Shown: positions 43,870 through 54,454, numbered from the stretch's first letter. The stretch is 64,000 nucleotides of DNA from Megascapheus bottae (GCA_024803745.1 JANJXV010000004.1:48687358-48751357); one strand, 5' to 3'. Made by a program: numbers and translations. Notes: generated by a model from the sequence alone, not told the origin.

Positions 43870-43995
43870 GATTTCTTTTTCTTAGCTAGGGTCTTGTGAG
43901 TTTTCTCTTAAGTGGTCTGTCTCAGAGTAGAATCTTTCAGATCTCCACTTCCAAAATAATTTAGGATTACAGTGTGAGCCACTGATGCTATACCA
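43870..43995 (-). mobile_element. Old B1-type SINE
   Basis: 'gctagggtcttgtgagtttt' and 'taggattacagtgtgagcca' in reverse orientation. Confidence 0.6.
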
Positions 43996-44032
43996 ACTCA
44001 GGTTTTGTTTCCATTCATGATTCTACTAATGG

Positions 44033-44093
44033 AATCAGGACCTCATTGATGCTAAGCACATACTCTAAACTTGAGGTACACTCTATCCCATAT
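44033..44093 (-). mobile_element. Old ID-type SINE monomer
   Basis: 'ggaatcaggacctcattgat', 'gctaagcacatactcta' and 'gaggtacactctatccc' are the reverse of an ID element without Geo. Confidence 0.6.
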
Positions 44094-44969
44094 AAATTTT
44101 TTTCTGATTAAGTGGCTTCTTCACATTTCTGCCATCTGTTAATGTCCAGAAATAGGATATTATTTTTTTTCCTACCACGTTGGATAAACATAATTTTAAG
44201 AAAAATGTGGTTAGGTAGGGCCACTTATTCTGAGCACAATTCATAGGATGATACAAATGTGAAAATTTTAGAGTACACAAAACATACATAGCTTAAAGGT
44301 AGACCTCATTCTGACCTCCAATTGCTTTTACCTTATCTATAATATACCTTTCTTGCAGATTGGTAATTTGCATAGTAACTATTTTCTGAAAATTAGCTAC
44401 AATCCTAAATACCCCCAGAAATGTAGCAATCTTAACTCAAAGATAGCTTGTGAGAAATTGTTAGGAATTCAAGCTTTCTTATCTCTATGACAATCCCTTA
44501 CATAAAGTGAAAAATTTGTGATTTTAAAATGGTTTTCCACTGATAAACTTGCTGACAATAGCTAAGTTTCTAAATAAATGGTATTATAGCCTTGGCGCAT
44601 AGAAGAAAGTCATTCCCAAGGAGGAACTGTTCATATAATTATTCACATGGTCTATTTCAAACACATATATGCTTTCAAATTTTGTACTGTTGATTTGAAA
44701 GAGAGGATTACTAGAACTATCATGAGCAATAAACTTTATTGTTGTTAACCCATTAGTTGGCGTAAGTTTCATTTTTGTTCATCAGTGAAACTTAAAAAGT
44801 ATGCATCTACTAGTATACAGTGTAGTTCAGCCCATTCTTTAATCATTGAAGCAGAAAAAACTTACACATGATTATACAAGTATCCTAAACAAAGTTATTC
44901 AGGCTAATCCTCAAAGAAATGCTGGCATTTAAAAACAAGAAAAAAAGAAAAGAATGACCAACTTTGTGA
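44094..44969. other. Unassigned DNA
   Basis: No recognisable element. Confidence 0.45.
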
Positions 44970-45055
44970 AACAACTTAGGCTTAAGTGGTTGAGAGATTT
45001 TTTGATTGAAAAATCCAAGCGACAGTAAGTACAAAGACCTGAGTTCAAGGCCAGA
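44970..45055 (+). mobile_element. Diverged Geo monomer
   Basis: 'ttaggcttaagtggttgaga' and 'gacctgagttcaaggccag' are the two box-like ends of Geo. The middle is changed. A TC/CA array follows. Confidence 0.6.
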
Positions 45056-45135
45056 TTTCTCTCTATATATCTCTGTCTCTCTCTGTGTCTCTGTGTCTCT
45101 GTCTCTATCTCTGTCTCTGTCTCTGTCACTCTCAC

Positions 45136-45173
<38 letters not shown>

Positions 45174-45192
45174 TCACACACACACACACACT
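45056..45192. repeat. (TCTG/TC)n(CA)n array at Geo 3' end
   Basis: TCTC/TCTG repeats to about 45157, then CA. Another case of a compound microsatellite in the tail position. Confidence 0.95.
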
Positions 45193-45220
45193 TTGCATTT
45201 GTTCTTTTGTCCTCACACCT

Positions 45221-45465
45221 TTTTATTTATTTATCCAGTCCTGGAGCTAGAACACAGGGTCTAGGCTCTATCTCTGAGCCTCTTTGTGCTCAAGGTTGGC
45301 ACTCTACCACTTTAGCCACAGCACCACTACAGGCTTGTTCTGATTAGTTTACTGGAGATAAGAATTTCTTGAAGTATCCTGTATGAGTTGTCTTTGAATC
45401 ACAGTCCTTGGATCTCACCTTCTTGAGTAGATAGGATTACAGGCATGAACTACCAGCCTCCAGCC
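45221..45465 (-). mobile_element. 7SL-Geo SINE, complete
   Basis: Reverse Geo ('ctcaaggttggcactctacc', 'agccacagcaccactac') and 7SL head ('ttgagtagataggattacag'). (TTTA)n tail at left. Confidence 0.85.
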
Positions 45466-45797
45466 TCTCTTCTTTTGTTTTCCTATTTAAATCAGATTTT
45501 CCCCCATAAAACTTCCCATACCTTAAAACACACAGCCATATTGTTTTGATGAGCATACTTAACTATACTCCAGTTGTCTTCTCTTTCCTTTCTGACCATA
45601 TTTCCCCACCATTTCCTCTGAGAAAACACAGAAATAAAAGTTTCCCTAGACATATTTTAATAATCATTACAACATGATAGAGACCAAACTTCTCTTAAGT
45701 AGCACATTATTGTTCAAATATTACAATATATTTAGACAGTTGCTAACTATCCTTTCAAACACTTGTTAGAATTGTATTTAATGATATTTTGTTGTTT
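45466..45797. other. Unassigned DNA
   Basis: Nothing recognisable. Confidence 0.45.
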
Positions 45798-45900
45798 TTT
45801 TATTTTTATTCGTTTAATTTTTATTGTTGGGGTGATGTACAGAGGGGTTATAGTTACATCCATCAGATAGTGGGTACATTACTTCTTGAATATTGTTTTA
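45798..45900 (-). mobile_element. L1 3' end, lineage A, about 100 bp
   Basis: 'gttggggtgatgtacagagg' to 'gtgggtacattacttcttga' is the reverse 3' UTR end. A microsatellite replaces the polypurine region. Confidence 0.8.
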
Positions 45901-45936
45901 TCTCTCTCTTTCTCTCTCCTCTCTTCCCCCCTCTCT

Positions 45937-45998
<62 letters not shown>
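45901..45998. repeat. (TC)n(CA)n array
   Basis: TC-rich block to about 45937, then about 29 CA units. Confidence 0.96.
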
Positions 45999-46000
<2 letters not shown>

Positions 46001-46074
46001 GCATGGTGGGCTCTGTCCTTGGTGCTGAAGTCTCCTGATTAGTTTTTCTATTTGAAACTTTCAAATGTGTGATT

Positions 46075-46338
46075 CATTTTATTTATGTATTTTATTGTAA
46101 AGGTGATATACAAAAGGGATCCAGTTGCATAAATCACACATTTCTGTTTAAAAGTGTCACATCTTTCCTCATTATCTCCCATTTTCCCCCTCCCCTACAA
46201 GTTATGTATTTTGTTTTCAATGTAGTGTCTAGAGACTATCAGTACTGAATTTGTTCACCTTTTGTCCCACCACTTGTGTATTCCCTCTTACCCTCCCCAA
46301 ATCAGATAAACATAAAACAAGAAAAAAGTGCAGAAATC
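46075..46338 (-). mobile_element. L1 3' UTR, lineage B, outer copy
   Basis: 'attgtaaaggtgatatacaa' is its reverse 3' end; 'agtgtctagagactatcagt' matches 28270-28300 in reverse. It is interrupted by the plus-strand L1 at 46353 and resumes at 46754. Confidence 0.82.
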
Positions 46339-46352
46339 AAAAACAGCAACAA

Positions 46353-46739
46353 TAATATCCCTCATTTGTAATAATATGTACACATTTAGGACTGTCCTAG
46401 CAGAGGAACACAATAGCTCAAAAGCTATGTAAATATGGTCATATAGGATGAGACTAAACAAAATGAACTCTAGGATATGGAAACAAGAGGTTTATCTTTG
46501 TGATTGTTGTTCTTAATGTACTATATGAAGTTATTACTTTTCTCTTTTTTTGCCTTTATGGTTTATTGTCCATTTGAAATAGGGAAGAGGGGAAAACAAG
46601 ATGATTGTGGGGTGGGGGAGGGAAATGGGGACAAATACATAAGAAGGGGAATCAATGTGTGAGAAGTAATCTACTCATTACTTGACAAATGTAACTGCAA
46701 CCCTTCTATACATTACCTCAATAAAATAAAATATTTTTT
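46353..46739 (+). mobile_element. L1 3' UTR, lineage A, nested, 14-bp TSD
   Basis: Starts in the last ORF2/3' UTR stretch ('atatccctcatttgtaataa') and runs to 'cctcaataaaataaaatatt'. The TSD 'aaaaacagcaacaa' is perfect (46339-46352, 46740-46753). It sits inside the older lineage-B L1 in opposite orientation. Confidence 0.96.
46609..46630 (+). other. G-quadruplex motif in L1 3' UTR
   Basis: Four G runs of at least three with loops of 1, 1 and 4 bases (GGGG-T-GGGGG-A-GGG-AAAT-GGGG). Confidence 0.85.
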
Positions 46740-46753
46740 AAAAACAGCAACAA

Positions 46754-46890
46754 AGGGAAAGGAAACAAAACAAAAATGGAATCAAAAAGTAAAACAACAC
46801 CAAAAAATACCTATTGTTTCCATTTCTTGAAATTTATTTCAATAAAAGTCAATTTAAATGATCATATGCATATATCTATTGAGCTTTTGT
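46754..46890 (-). mobile_element. L1 3' UTR, lineage B, outer copy continued
   Basis: 'ctattgtttccatttcttga' corresponds to the 'cttgtttccatatcctaga' block of other minus-strand copies. Confidence 0.65.
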
Positions 46891-46959
46891 GTTCCTCTCC
46901 TAAGAATATCCTTCATTAGTCTCACTGTATGAATTGGATAGGATGTTATTCTTATTTAT

Positions 46960-47440
46960 TCATTTCCTTCATTGTAGTGAAATCCACATATAATATTTAC
47001 CATATTTATCACTTTTATCACCTAGTTAGATGGCACCAATTATATTAAATTATAATCAATTAGCTACAATGGCTTACAAGTATTAAAACTATCCTCATGC
47101 TTTTTGTCTTAAAAACTAAATATACTTACTAAAGAAGAATTCTTTATTTTCCCTTTCACAATGCTGGAAGCAACAATTTAATCAACCTTCTGCCTCTGTT
47201 GTTTAGACAGGTATGTATAAATGCAATCGTATATATTTTTGCTTTGATCTCTGATGTGTTTTATTTGGCACAGTGCATTCAAGTTTCATCAATATTCTAA
47301 TATGTGTCATTTCCTTCCTTTTGAAAGTTTATTACAACATATGAGTGTTCCATGTTTTGCTTATTTATCATGGAACAATTAGGATTCTTCTTGGTTTTAG
47401 TTCTTGTGAATAATGACACTATGAGCATTAATCTGAAAAA
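46960..47440 (-). mobile_element. Old L1 ORF2 end and 3' UTR
   Basis: 'gtagtgaaatccacatataa', 'tatttggcacagtgcattca' and 'cttgtgaataatgacactat' keep the reverse order of an old mammalian L1 3' part. Confidence 0.6.
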
Positions 47441-47459
47441 TCCCCTAAATACTAACTTT

Positions 47460-47555
47460 AACCCAGACATAGTAGCAAATGCATGTAATTTCAGCACTAA
47501 GAAAGGTGACACAGGAAAACTGTAAATTTGAGGCACCCTTGATTATATCCTGAAT
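47460..47555 (+). mobile_element. B1-type SINE monomer
   Basis: 'gcaaatgcatgtaatttcagcactaag' (as overlapping matches) and 'gtaaatttgaggcacccttg' follow B1. Confidence 0.65.
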
Positions 47556-47568
47556 TGTATCATTAATT

Positions 47569-47746
47569 TTTTTTGCCAGTCCTGGGCCTGAGCACTCTCC
47601 TTGGGTTTTCTCAAGGTTGGAACACTACCATTTGAACCACTGCACTACTTCTAGACTTTTTCTATGTATATGGTACTGAGAAATTGAACCTTGGTCTTTA
47701 TGCATGCTAGGCAAGCACTCTACCACTAGGCCAAACTCCCAGCCCT
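47569..47746 (-). mobile_element. IDL-Geo, Geo box-B region deleted
   Basis: IDL is complete. In Geo the reverse sequence jumps from 'ccagtcctgggc' to 'ctgagcactctcc', removing the 'gagttcaag' motif. Confidence 0.92.
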
Positions 47747-47756
47747 GGATTTATGT

Positions 47757-48105
47757 TTTACTTGGATTTGAGCATTAGGATAATGTATAGAGGGTTTACA
47801 GTCACATTCAATGAGTAATGGGTACATTACTTCTTGAATCTTGATACCCATTCTCATTTCTTCATCCCCCTTTCCCTCCTCCCACCCACTCCCAATCAGC
47901 TTGTTTCCCTCTTCCCTTCCATATTTCAAATAAACATATATACAATATACCAGGTAACAGTCAGGTACAGTAACCATAAAGGAAAAAAGAAAAGAAATAA
48001 ATTCACATAGCATATTAAAAACAACAATCACAAAGATAAATCTCTTGTTTCCGTATCCTAGAGTTTATTTTGTTTAGTCTCATCCTCTATGACCATATGT
48101 ACATA
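47757..48105 (-). mobile_element. L1 3' UTR, lineage A
   Basis: Reverse 3' end 'aggataatgtatagagggtt', polypurine complement 'ccccctttccctcctcccac', then 'gtttccgtatcctagagttt'. It ends in 'tacatagcttt', where the next L1 begins. Confidence 0.92.
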
Positions 48106-48109
48106 GCTT

Positions 48110-48319
48110 TAAAATTTTTTTTATTCTGTCAGGATAATGTATGGAGGGGTTACAGTTACATTCACCAGATAGTAGGGGCATTACTTCTCATACAATGATA
48201 CCCCTTCTCATGTTTTCTCCCTATTTCCCTTCCCCCAGCCCCTCCCAATCATTGTTTCCCCCTTCTCTTCCCTATTTCAAATAAATTATATATATGTATA
48301 TATATATGTACATATATGT

Positions 48320-48374
<55 letters not shown>

Positions 48375-48920
48375 AGGTAACAAAGTCAGATACAGTAGCA
48401 ACATGAGATTAACCATAAGGGCAAAAAAAGAGGAGAGAAATAACAAAGTACATTAAGAATGAAAATTACACAAGGTAAACCGCTTGTTTCCATATCCTAG
48501 AGTTTATTTCATTTAGTCTCATACCATATAACCTCATGTACATAGCTTCTGAGATATTGTGATCCCCCGCTAGGAGAATCCTAGGTATGTACTAATTATT
48601 ACAAACAAGGGAAACCATGAAACTTATGCTCCTTTGGGTCTGGTTTACCTCTCTTGCTATGATTTTTTCCAAGTCTTTCCATTTTCTTATGCATGAAGCG
48701 ATAGCATTCTTTGTGATGGCAGCATAGAATTCCATTGTGTATAAGTATTACATCTTCTTGATTCATTTATCTACTGGGGGGGCATCTGGGTTGGTTCCAT
48801 GTTTTTACTATGGTAAATAATGCTGCAATGAACATCGCTGTGCTAGTAGCCTTAGTATGTCCTTGTTTCTGGACGTTTGGGTAAATGCTAAGGTGTGGGA
48901 TACATAAGGAGATCTTGTCA
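48110..48920 (-). mobile_element. L1 ORF2 end plus 3' UTR, lineage A
   Basis: Same order as the preceding copy, but extending through the ORF2 end ('agaattccattgtgtataag', 'catctgggttggttccatg'). A TA/CA microsatellite at 48283-48373 has grown inside the 3' UTR at the 'gtatatatg' site. ORF2 is broken near its end by a C/G run (7 G at 48775-48782). Confidence 0.92.
48283..48373. repeat. (TA)n(CA)n array inside an L1 3' UTR
   Basis: About 24 CA units preceded by interrupted TA/GTACATA units. Other copies hold only 'tatattgtatatatg' here. Confidence 0.94.
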
Positions 48921-49029
48921 AAAAAAAAAACACAAAAAAACACCTGTTCTTTTTTTTTCTTCATTGTTTTAGATTTCTGCATCTCATTGTCCTTTCCTTT
49001 CACCCTTCTGCACTCCCCTGGGCATTTCT

Positions 49030-49384
49030 TAAAGGGCAGTTCTTTCTTTTGCTCATGTTGAAATGTCTAATTTCTTCTTTTATTTTTAAGGATACCTTTT
49101 CCAAATAAAAGATTCATGTTTGGCAGGTTTATGTTATAGCACTTTTAGTATATTGATTCACTCCTTTATGGAACTGGAAATTTCAAGTAAGAAATCTGTA
49201 GATAATCTTACTGATGACTCCTTGAATGTAAGGTACATTGTTATTAATCATTTTTCTATTTCTCTTTTCTTGCTTCTAATGATCTTTCTTTGCTTTAAAT
49301 GTTTGGAAGTTTGACTCAAATAGAGTTTAGTGTTGGTCTCTTTTAGTTCAAAGATGTTCTTGGATGTTTCATTCATATCTTTCT
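49030..49384 (-). mobile_element. Possible old L1 5' region remnant
   Basis: 'tttcttcttttatttttaag', 'gtagataatcttactgatga' and 'gttcttggatgtttcattca' recall an old L1 segment seen in mammalian genomes. The assignment is from memory. Confidence 0.35.
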
Positions 49385-49740
49385 TTTTTATATATTTTTA
49401 TTGTAATTAAAAGAAGGGTTGCCAGATAGAATGTGCATTACGTAACAAACATGTTAAGTAATGCTACCCCTTCTCATGTTTTTGTCCCCATTTCCCTCCC
49501 CCAACTCTCGCCCCTCATTTTGTTTCCCCCTTCCCTATCCTATTTCAAGTAAACAAATAAACATATACAAGATAACAAGGTAAAATACTGTAACAATATG
49601 AGTTAACCAAGGGACAACAAAAGAGATCAGAAATAACATAGTATATTAAGAACATCTCACATAATGTGGCTCTTGTTTCTATATGCTGGAGGTCCTTTCA
49701 TTTAACCTCATCCTATATGGCCTTGTGTATCTATTGCCCT
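49385..49740 (-). mobile_element. L1 3' UTR, lineage A
   Basis: Reverse 3' end 'attgtaattaaaagaagggt', polypurine complement at 49484-49525, then 'ctatatgctggaggtccttt' to 'ctattgccctattgaaaa'. No ORF2 part. Confidence 0.92.
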
Positions 49741-49799
49741 ATTGAAAACCTCTGCTAAATATTGTCAGTTATTTCTTCATCTGTTCTCTGTATTCAGTT

Positions 49800-49912
49800 T
49801 CTTTTTTATTCTGTGGGACATGATCTTACAAATCTAGGGTGGCCTCAAAATTGTGATCTTGCCTTTACCTCCTGAGTTTTGGGATTACAGTATTGCCATA
49901 GTGCTCAGTTCA
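49800..49912 (-). mobile_element. B1-type SINE
   Basis: 'gggtggcctcaaaattgtga' and 'gagttttgggattacagtat' are the reverse of B1. No Geo. Confidence 0.7.
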
Positions 49913-50081
49913 TCATTTTATATCTATTTACATTGATTTTATTACAGCTATAGTACCTCTAGCTACTAATTCATGTTAAGTTTTTTAAAGCTTCTATTAT
50001 TTTTTTTAAGTTTTATTCATGTATCACTTTCCTATACTTTTTGACATCAGTCTTTGGTTGTTTGAATATCATTAAAAATTG

Positions 50082-50164
50082 CTTTTTTCCTATGTATGTG
50101 GTACCAAGGAATCGAACTCAGGTCTAGGCAAGCATTCTACCACTACGCTAAACTCTTAGCCCCC
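50082..50164 (-). mobile_element. IDL monomer alone, with TSD
   Basis: Reverse IDL from 'ctatgtatgtggtaccaagg' to 'ctaaactcttagcccc', with ten bases missing near 'gtctaggcaagc'. Its 3' side is the A6 linker plus 'gc', the first bases of Geo, and then DNA unrelated to Geo. The TSD 'taaaaattg' occurs at 50073-50081 and 50165-50173. Confidence 0.88.
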
Positions 50165-50173
50165 TAAAAATTG

Positions 50174-51247
50174 TTTATTTTTTAATTGCCTGTTTTATCT
50201 ATTTCAGAGATATGAATTTAACTTTAATAAGTAATTTTATTTCAATTAATAGTGTTCATATTTCTTTTATGGCTTGAGGAATTGATTTGTTAAAAACATA
50301 GATATTTGATTTTACTAAATTAGTAACTCTGGAAATCATAGTCTTCTCCTCTCATGGAGTCTTCCACTGAGTTTGTTCTTTCTATTTGTCTGTAGGCTGT
50401 CTCTCTACCTAGAATAAATCTTATGTGTGATCATATGGATATGCTATCCATTTTTTAAGCCTGAAACTTCTTTTAGACATGTACAAACATCTATAAAATT
50501 TTTAATATCTTAGTCTTTAAAATCCACTCCTCAAATTGGGAATGGAGAGCTAATGAGAAAAGTTAAGCACATGCCACCCTCTAAATCTCTCAGAATGCAC
50601 TCTTACCTAAATGCAAAGAAAGTACAACAACATTGGCTCTGCTTCTTCATCATGTCTGCGCTCATCTGAAACAGCAACCACTGAGCACAGAACAGGTCCC
50701 AGTTGGTGAAACTAATCCTCCCACCCCCCTTTTTGGCCTACATTAACCATTGCAAATCACTTGCATGCTATTTCAGAAATTTAAATGCCACCTCTTAAAA
50801 ATGGGTTGTTGCACTGCTAAATGCTAAAAGTTAATCAGATTAACCAGTTTACACTTCATTCTTTCTTTTGGAAGTCACAAAGCTTGAGTAGACCCTAGAG
50901 TTTTAAAATAGTTGAGTAAGAGAGATTCTGACAGTATAGATGTATCCAAGATTGGGAGAGAAACTCTAGACAGCTCCCCCTCCATATTCTTCTCAGAATC
51001 ATCCTATGGATCGTACTACTGTCACAGCTGAAGGGTTGTTCTTTAATGCCTGCTTTTCTCTGGTAGCCTATTCCTTCATTGTCTCATTACACCAGGCAAT
51101 CACGCCTTCCAGTACTTTTCCCATGATAAATGTTCATGAATATTTTGATCAATTCATAAAAGGAAGTTTTGCATTTTCTTCTAGAAGCAGTTGAAGATAC
51201 ACGTTATTCTACTGACTAAGCAGTTCCTCATTTGACCTCTGCAGCTC
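50174..51247. other. Unassigned DNA
   Basis: The first 300 bp are T-rich like old minus-strand L1. The part 50560-51230 is less AT-rich and without repeat signature; its short frames show no domain. Confidence 0.4.
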
Positions 51248-51261
51248 CAAAACCAATATTT

Positions 51262-52320
51262 TTTAAATATATTTTTATTGTAATTAATAAAAGGGTTACA
51301 TGATATTTGCCAGATAGAAGGTGCATTAATTCACTTACATTGATACCCTTTCATATGTCTTGGTACCCATTACCTTCCCCCCACCCCCCATCTCCCTCCA
51401 CCCCCGTCTTGGTTTTCCCCCCTTCCCTATCAAATTTCAAATAACCAAATACAAATAAATTCAATGTATCAGATAACAAAGTGAGATACTGTAACAATAT
51501 GAGATACCCAAGGGACAGCAAAAGAGACGAGAGATAACATAGTACATTAAGGACAACAATCATTCATTATATGGCTTTTGTTTCAATATCCTGGAGGTCT
51601 TTTCAATTAGCTTCATACTATATGGCCTTATGTATCAAGATTTTGCTCTATTGCAGATCTCTGCTAGGAGATCCCAAGGTTTCTACTGATTATGACAAAT
51701 GAGGGAAACCATTGAGCCTAAGTTCCTTTGAGTCTGGCTTACTTCATTTAATATGATCTTTTCTAAGTCTTTCCATTTCCTAACAAATGGGTCGATGTCG
51801 TTTTTTCTGATAGCAGCATAGAATTCCATTGTGTACAAATACCACAACTTGTTGATCCACTCATCAACTGAGGGACATCTAGGTTGGTTCCATATCTTTG
51901 CTATGGTGAATAGTGCTGCAATGAACATTGTTGTGCTAGTGGATTTAGTATGCCCTAGATTCTGGATGGTTGGGTAAATGCCAAGTAGTGGGATTGTTGG
52001 ATCATAGGAGAGTTCTATGTTTAGCCTTTTGAGGCAATGCCATACTGCTTTCCATAGTGGTTGAATGAGTTTGCACTTCCATCAACAGTGTAGTAGTGAT
52101 CCCTCCTGGCCACATCCCCTCCAGCATCTGCTATTATTCATTTTTCTAACTGGAGTGAGGTGGAATTTTAGGGTTGTTTTGATTTGCATTTCTTTTATGA
52201 CCAGAGATGTTGAGCATTTCTTCATGTGTCTATAGGCTATTTTTGTTTCTTCTTCAGAGAAGACTCTCTTTAAGTCTTTGGCCCATCTTTTAATGGGATG
52301 GTTGTTACTTTGGAGATTAG
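51262..52320 (-). mobile_element. L1 ORF2 3' part plus 3' UTR, about 1.06 kb, with TSD
   Basis: Reverse 3' UTR (51262-51690) and the C-terminal third of ORF2 (to 52320). The Cys/His cluster [14 protein letters not shown] is readable on the minus strand near 52085-52125. The TSD 'caaaaccaatattt' (51248-51261) / 'caaaaccagtattt' (52321-52334) has one mismatch. ORF2 is interrupted, as at the stop near 51928-52082. It is dead as an autonomous element. Confidence 0.95.
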
Positions 52321-52334
52321 CAAAACCAGTATTT

Positions 52335-53560
52335 ATAAGCTGCAAAGAATATGGTCGAAAACTTCTGTAAGCATCTTTATGCAAATTGAGGCACAATGAA
52401 ACTCTCCCCTTTTATCCTCAGAAATGAGAGTTCCAATGAGCAGAAATTTCTTTCCAAAAGTCCGTGGGGAAAAAATTGCTTATTTTCTATTACTTTTTAT
52501 ATCGTAAGTCTGAAATCAGTGCTTCCTTGATGAAAGGCTCAGGAATAATAAAATCAATTTTAACATGTTATCCATTACATTCTATAAGATAAAAAATTGA
52601 TTTGATATTTTATGTTGCTATGGAGCATACATTAATTGTTGGTAAAGTTTCACCTTCAATATTTCATTCATTGTGCATAACAGGAAAGTTAGGACAGGCA
52701 GTCAAGATTAAATTCAGACTTCACTAATTTCATTTTCTAGGTTAATTCATTAATTAATTCTTAACTGAACTTAGAGTTCATTTATTTGAAGTTTCTGCCC
52801 CTCATTCAAAAATCTCCATAAATCTGAAATCTTTATTTTTGTAATTGAACAATTTATATTAAATATTAATGAAAGTAAAAGCTTTAACTCTACTGGATGG
52901 TTTATTAATTTTTGCTCTGTTGCTTGCTCTTCTTAAAAATCAGATAAATGTTCAATGGTACAGTGTGAACTTTTCGTACTAAGATAAATAAATGGACCTG
53001 AATGTCTCCCAAGATTTCTTCTCTCTTGTAGCTAATCTTTACACATTTATTGACATTTCTATAATTTCAGAGAGTCCTTCTGGGATTCTAGGCTAAAACA
53101 GACATCTTAACATTTGTCCATATTATTTACGACACTGCATTTCTTCTTTACCATTGTCACAGACTTTTGCAATTCATTAAACAGAAGACAATGTGGATGT
53201 TGCTATTGTCCAGAAATCTCTGTGAAAACTATTTTGCTTTATTTGCATCTAGAATCTGGCAAAAGTTAATGGTTAAGTGCCATTCTCAATAAGTGATTAT
53301 ATTGGTGGGTATACAGTTTCTGAGAGTTATTGATAGTATATTATTGGACAATATTAGACACTTGAACTATTGCTACCTGAAGATTATCTAGTATAAAGAC
53401 AAATATTATTATTTTATGATTTTTTTTCCAAAAGGATACTATAGTCACAATGCCACAAGTATGCTGCCATCAACACAAAAGTAATTTGTAAATTCATATT
53501 GATTTTACATTTGGGGAATAAATTATTTTGGTGCACTTTGGTTGTCAGAGTCAGAATCGA
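52335..53560. other. Unassigned AT-rich DNA
   Basis: No repeat or gene recognised. Confidence 0.45.
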
Positions 53561-53598
53561 TTCATGAGCAGTTTGGTTAAAGGTAAACTGCTCATGAA
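53561..53598. repeat. Perfect inverted repeat, 14-bp arms
   Basis: Arm 'ttcatgagcagttt' (53561-53574), 10-base spacer 'ggttaaaggt', then its exact reverse complement (53585-53598). The 20-base core around the spacer recurs with one change at 53742-53761. Confidence 0.93.
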
Positions 53599-54012
53599 AC
53601 TGAATGGGTAGCAGACTGTTATAAACTAGGTGTCATACGTCCAAATAAATGTAAAGTGGAATTAGGACAACATTACATCTGTCTCAGAATTCAAAGATAA
53701 CTTAAATAATTGAATTGCCATTTAATTTTGTAAAACTGACTAGTTTGGTTAATGGTAAACTCTTCCAGGATATTATTTGTACCTATCTTATTCTTGCCTT
53801 CATAAACAGAGGGATCTGATGCAATGTAGCTTCAGATATAATTTGAATAGGAATATGTTTGTATACAGCTCTTTTTTTCTGTGTGAGGCTCTGCTCATTG
53901 TTAAATCCAAGACTTTTGGTGCTCTCAAGCAGTAGCATGACTGAGCATCTCTTTGTTAAACTTAACATCATTACATCTCTACACTGTGTAACAACGTATC
54001 GTAAGACCTTTT
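53599..54012. other. Unassigned DNA
   Basis: Contains the second copy of the 'agtttggttaatggtaaact' motif (53742-53761). It is part of a 158-codon minus frame that I reject as a gene because half of it is SINE. Confidence 0.45.
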
Positions 54013-54232
54013 TTCCAGTGTGTGGATCAGGGGACTTGAACTCAGGGTCTACATGCTCTCTCTGAGTTGAGCCAAAGCTCTGCATCTTTTTTTTTTTAAT
54101 GGTTAATTGGGGATTAGTTAATTGGAGAGTCTCACAAACTTTCCTGCCCAATCTGGCATCCACCCATGATACTAGGGTCTCAGCTTCCAGAATAGTTAGA
54201 ATTGAATAGATGTGAGCCACCAGTGCCCAGAA
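54013..54232 (-). mobile_element. 7SL-Geo SINE
   Basis: Reverse Geo ('ggacttgaactcagggtcta', 'gagttgagccaaagctctgc'), a T12 run, a doubled 'agttaattgg' phrase and the head 'gtctcagcttccagaatagt'. Confidence 0.85.
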
Positions 54233-54454
54233 AAACTCTGAAAGTTTCTTTGAATCCATATAAACTTCTGCAAAAGATAAAACACTAATACTATGTTATA
54301 TTGTTCATTTTGTCCAAGACTTATTTATTTTCAACTTTGCTAACTTTCAGTGGAGAAAAGGTGAAAAAATTAGGATTGCGGAAGTTTTTAAATCATTTTA
54401 ATGAAAAAAATACATATCAAAGTTCACTAGATTTTTCTTATTTAAGCAATTTTT

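Noticed and set aside
45006..45347. 113-codon frame with Ser-Leu and His-Thr repeats
   Set aside because: TC/CA microsatellite between two SINEs.
50560..51230. Possible LTR or exon in a less AT-rich stretch
   Set aside because: I could not find paired LTR ends, a primer-binding site, a polypurine tract or a convincing frame.
53783..54259. 158-codon minus-strand frame
   Set aside because: The first half is a 7SL-Geo SINE and the rest has no recognisable domain or splice context.
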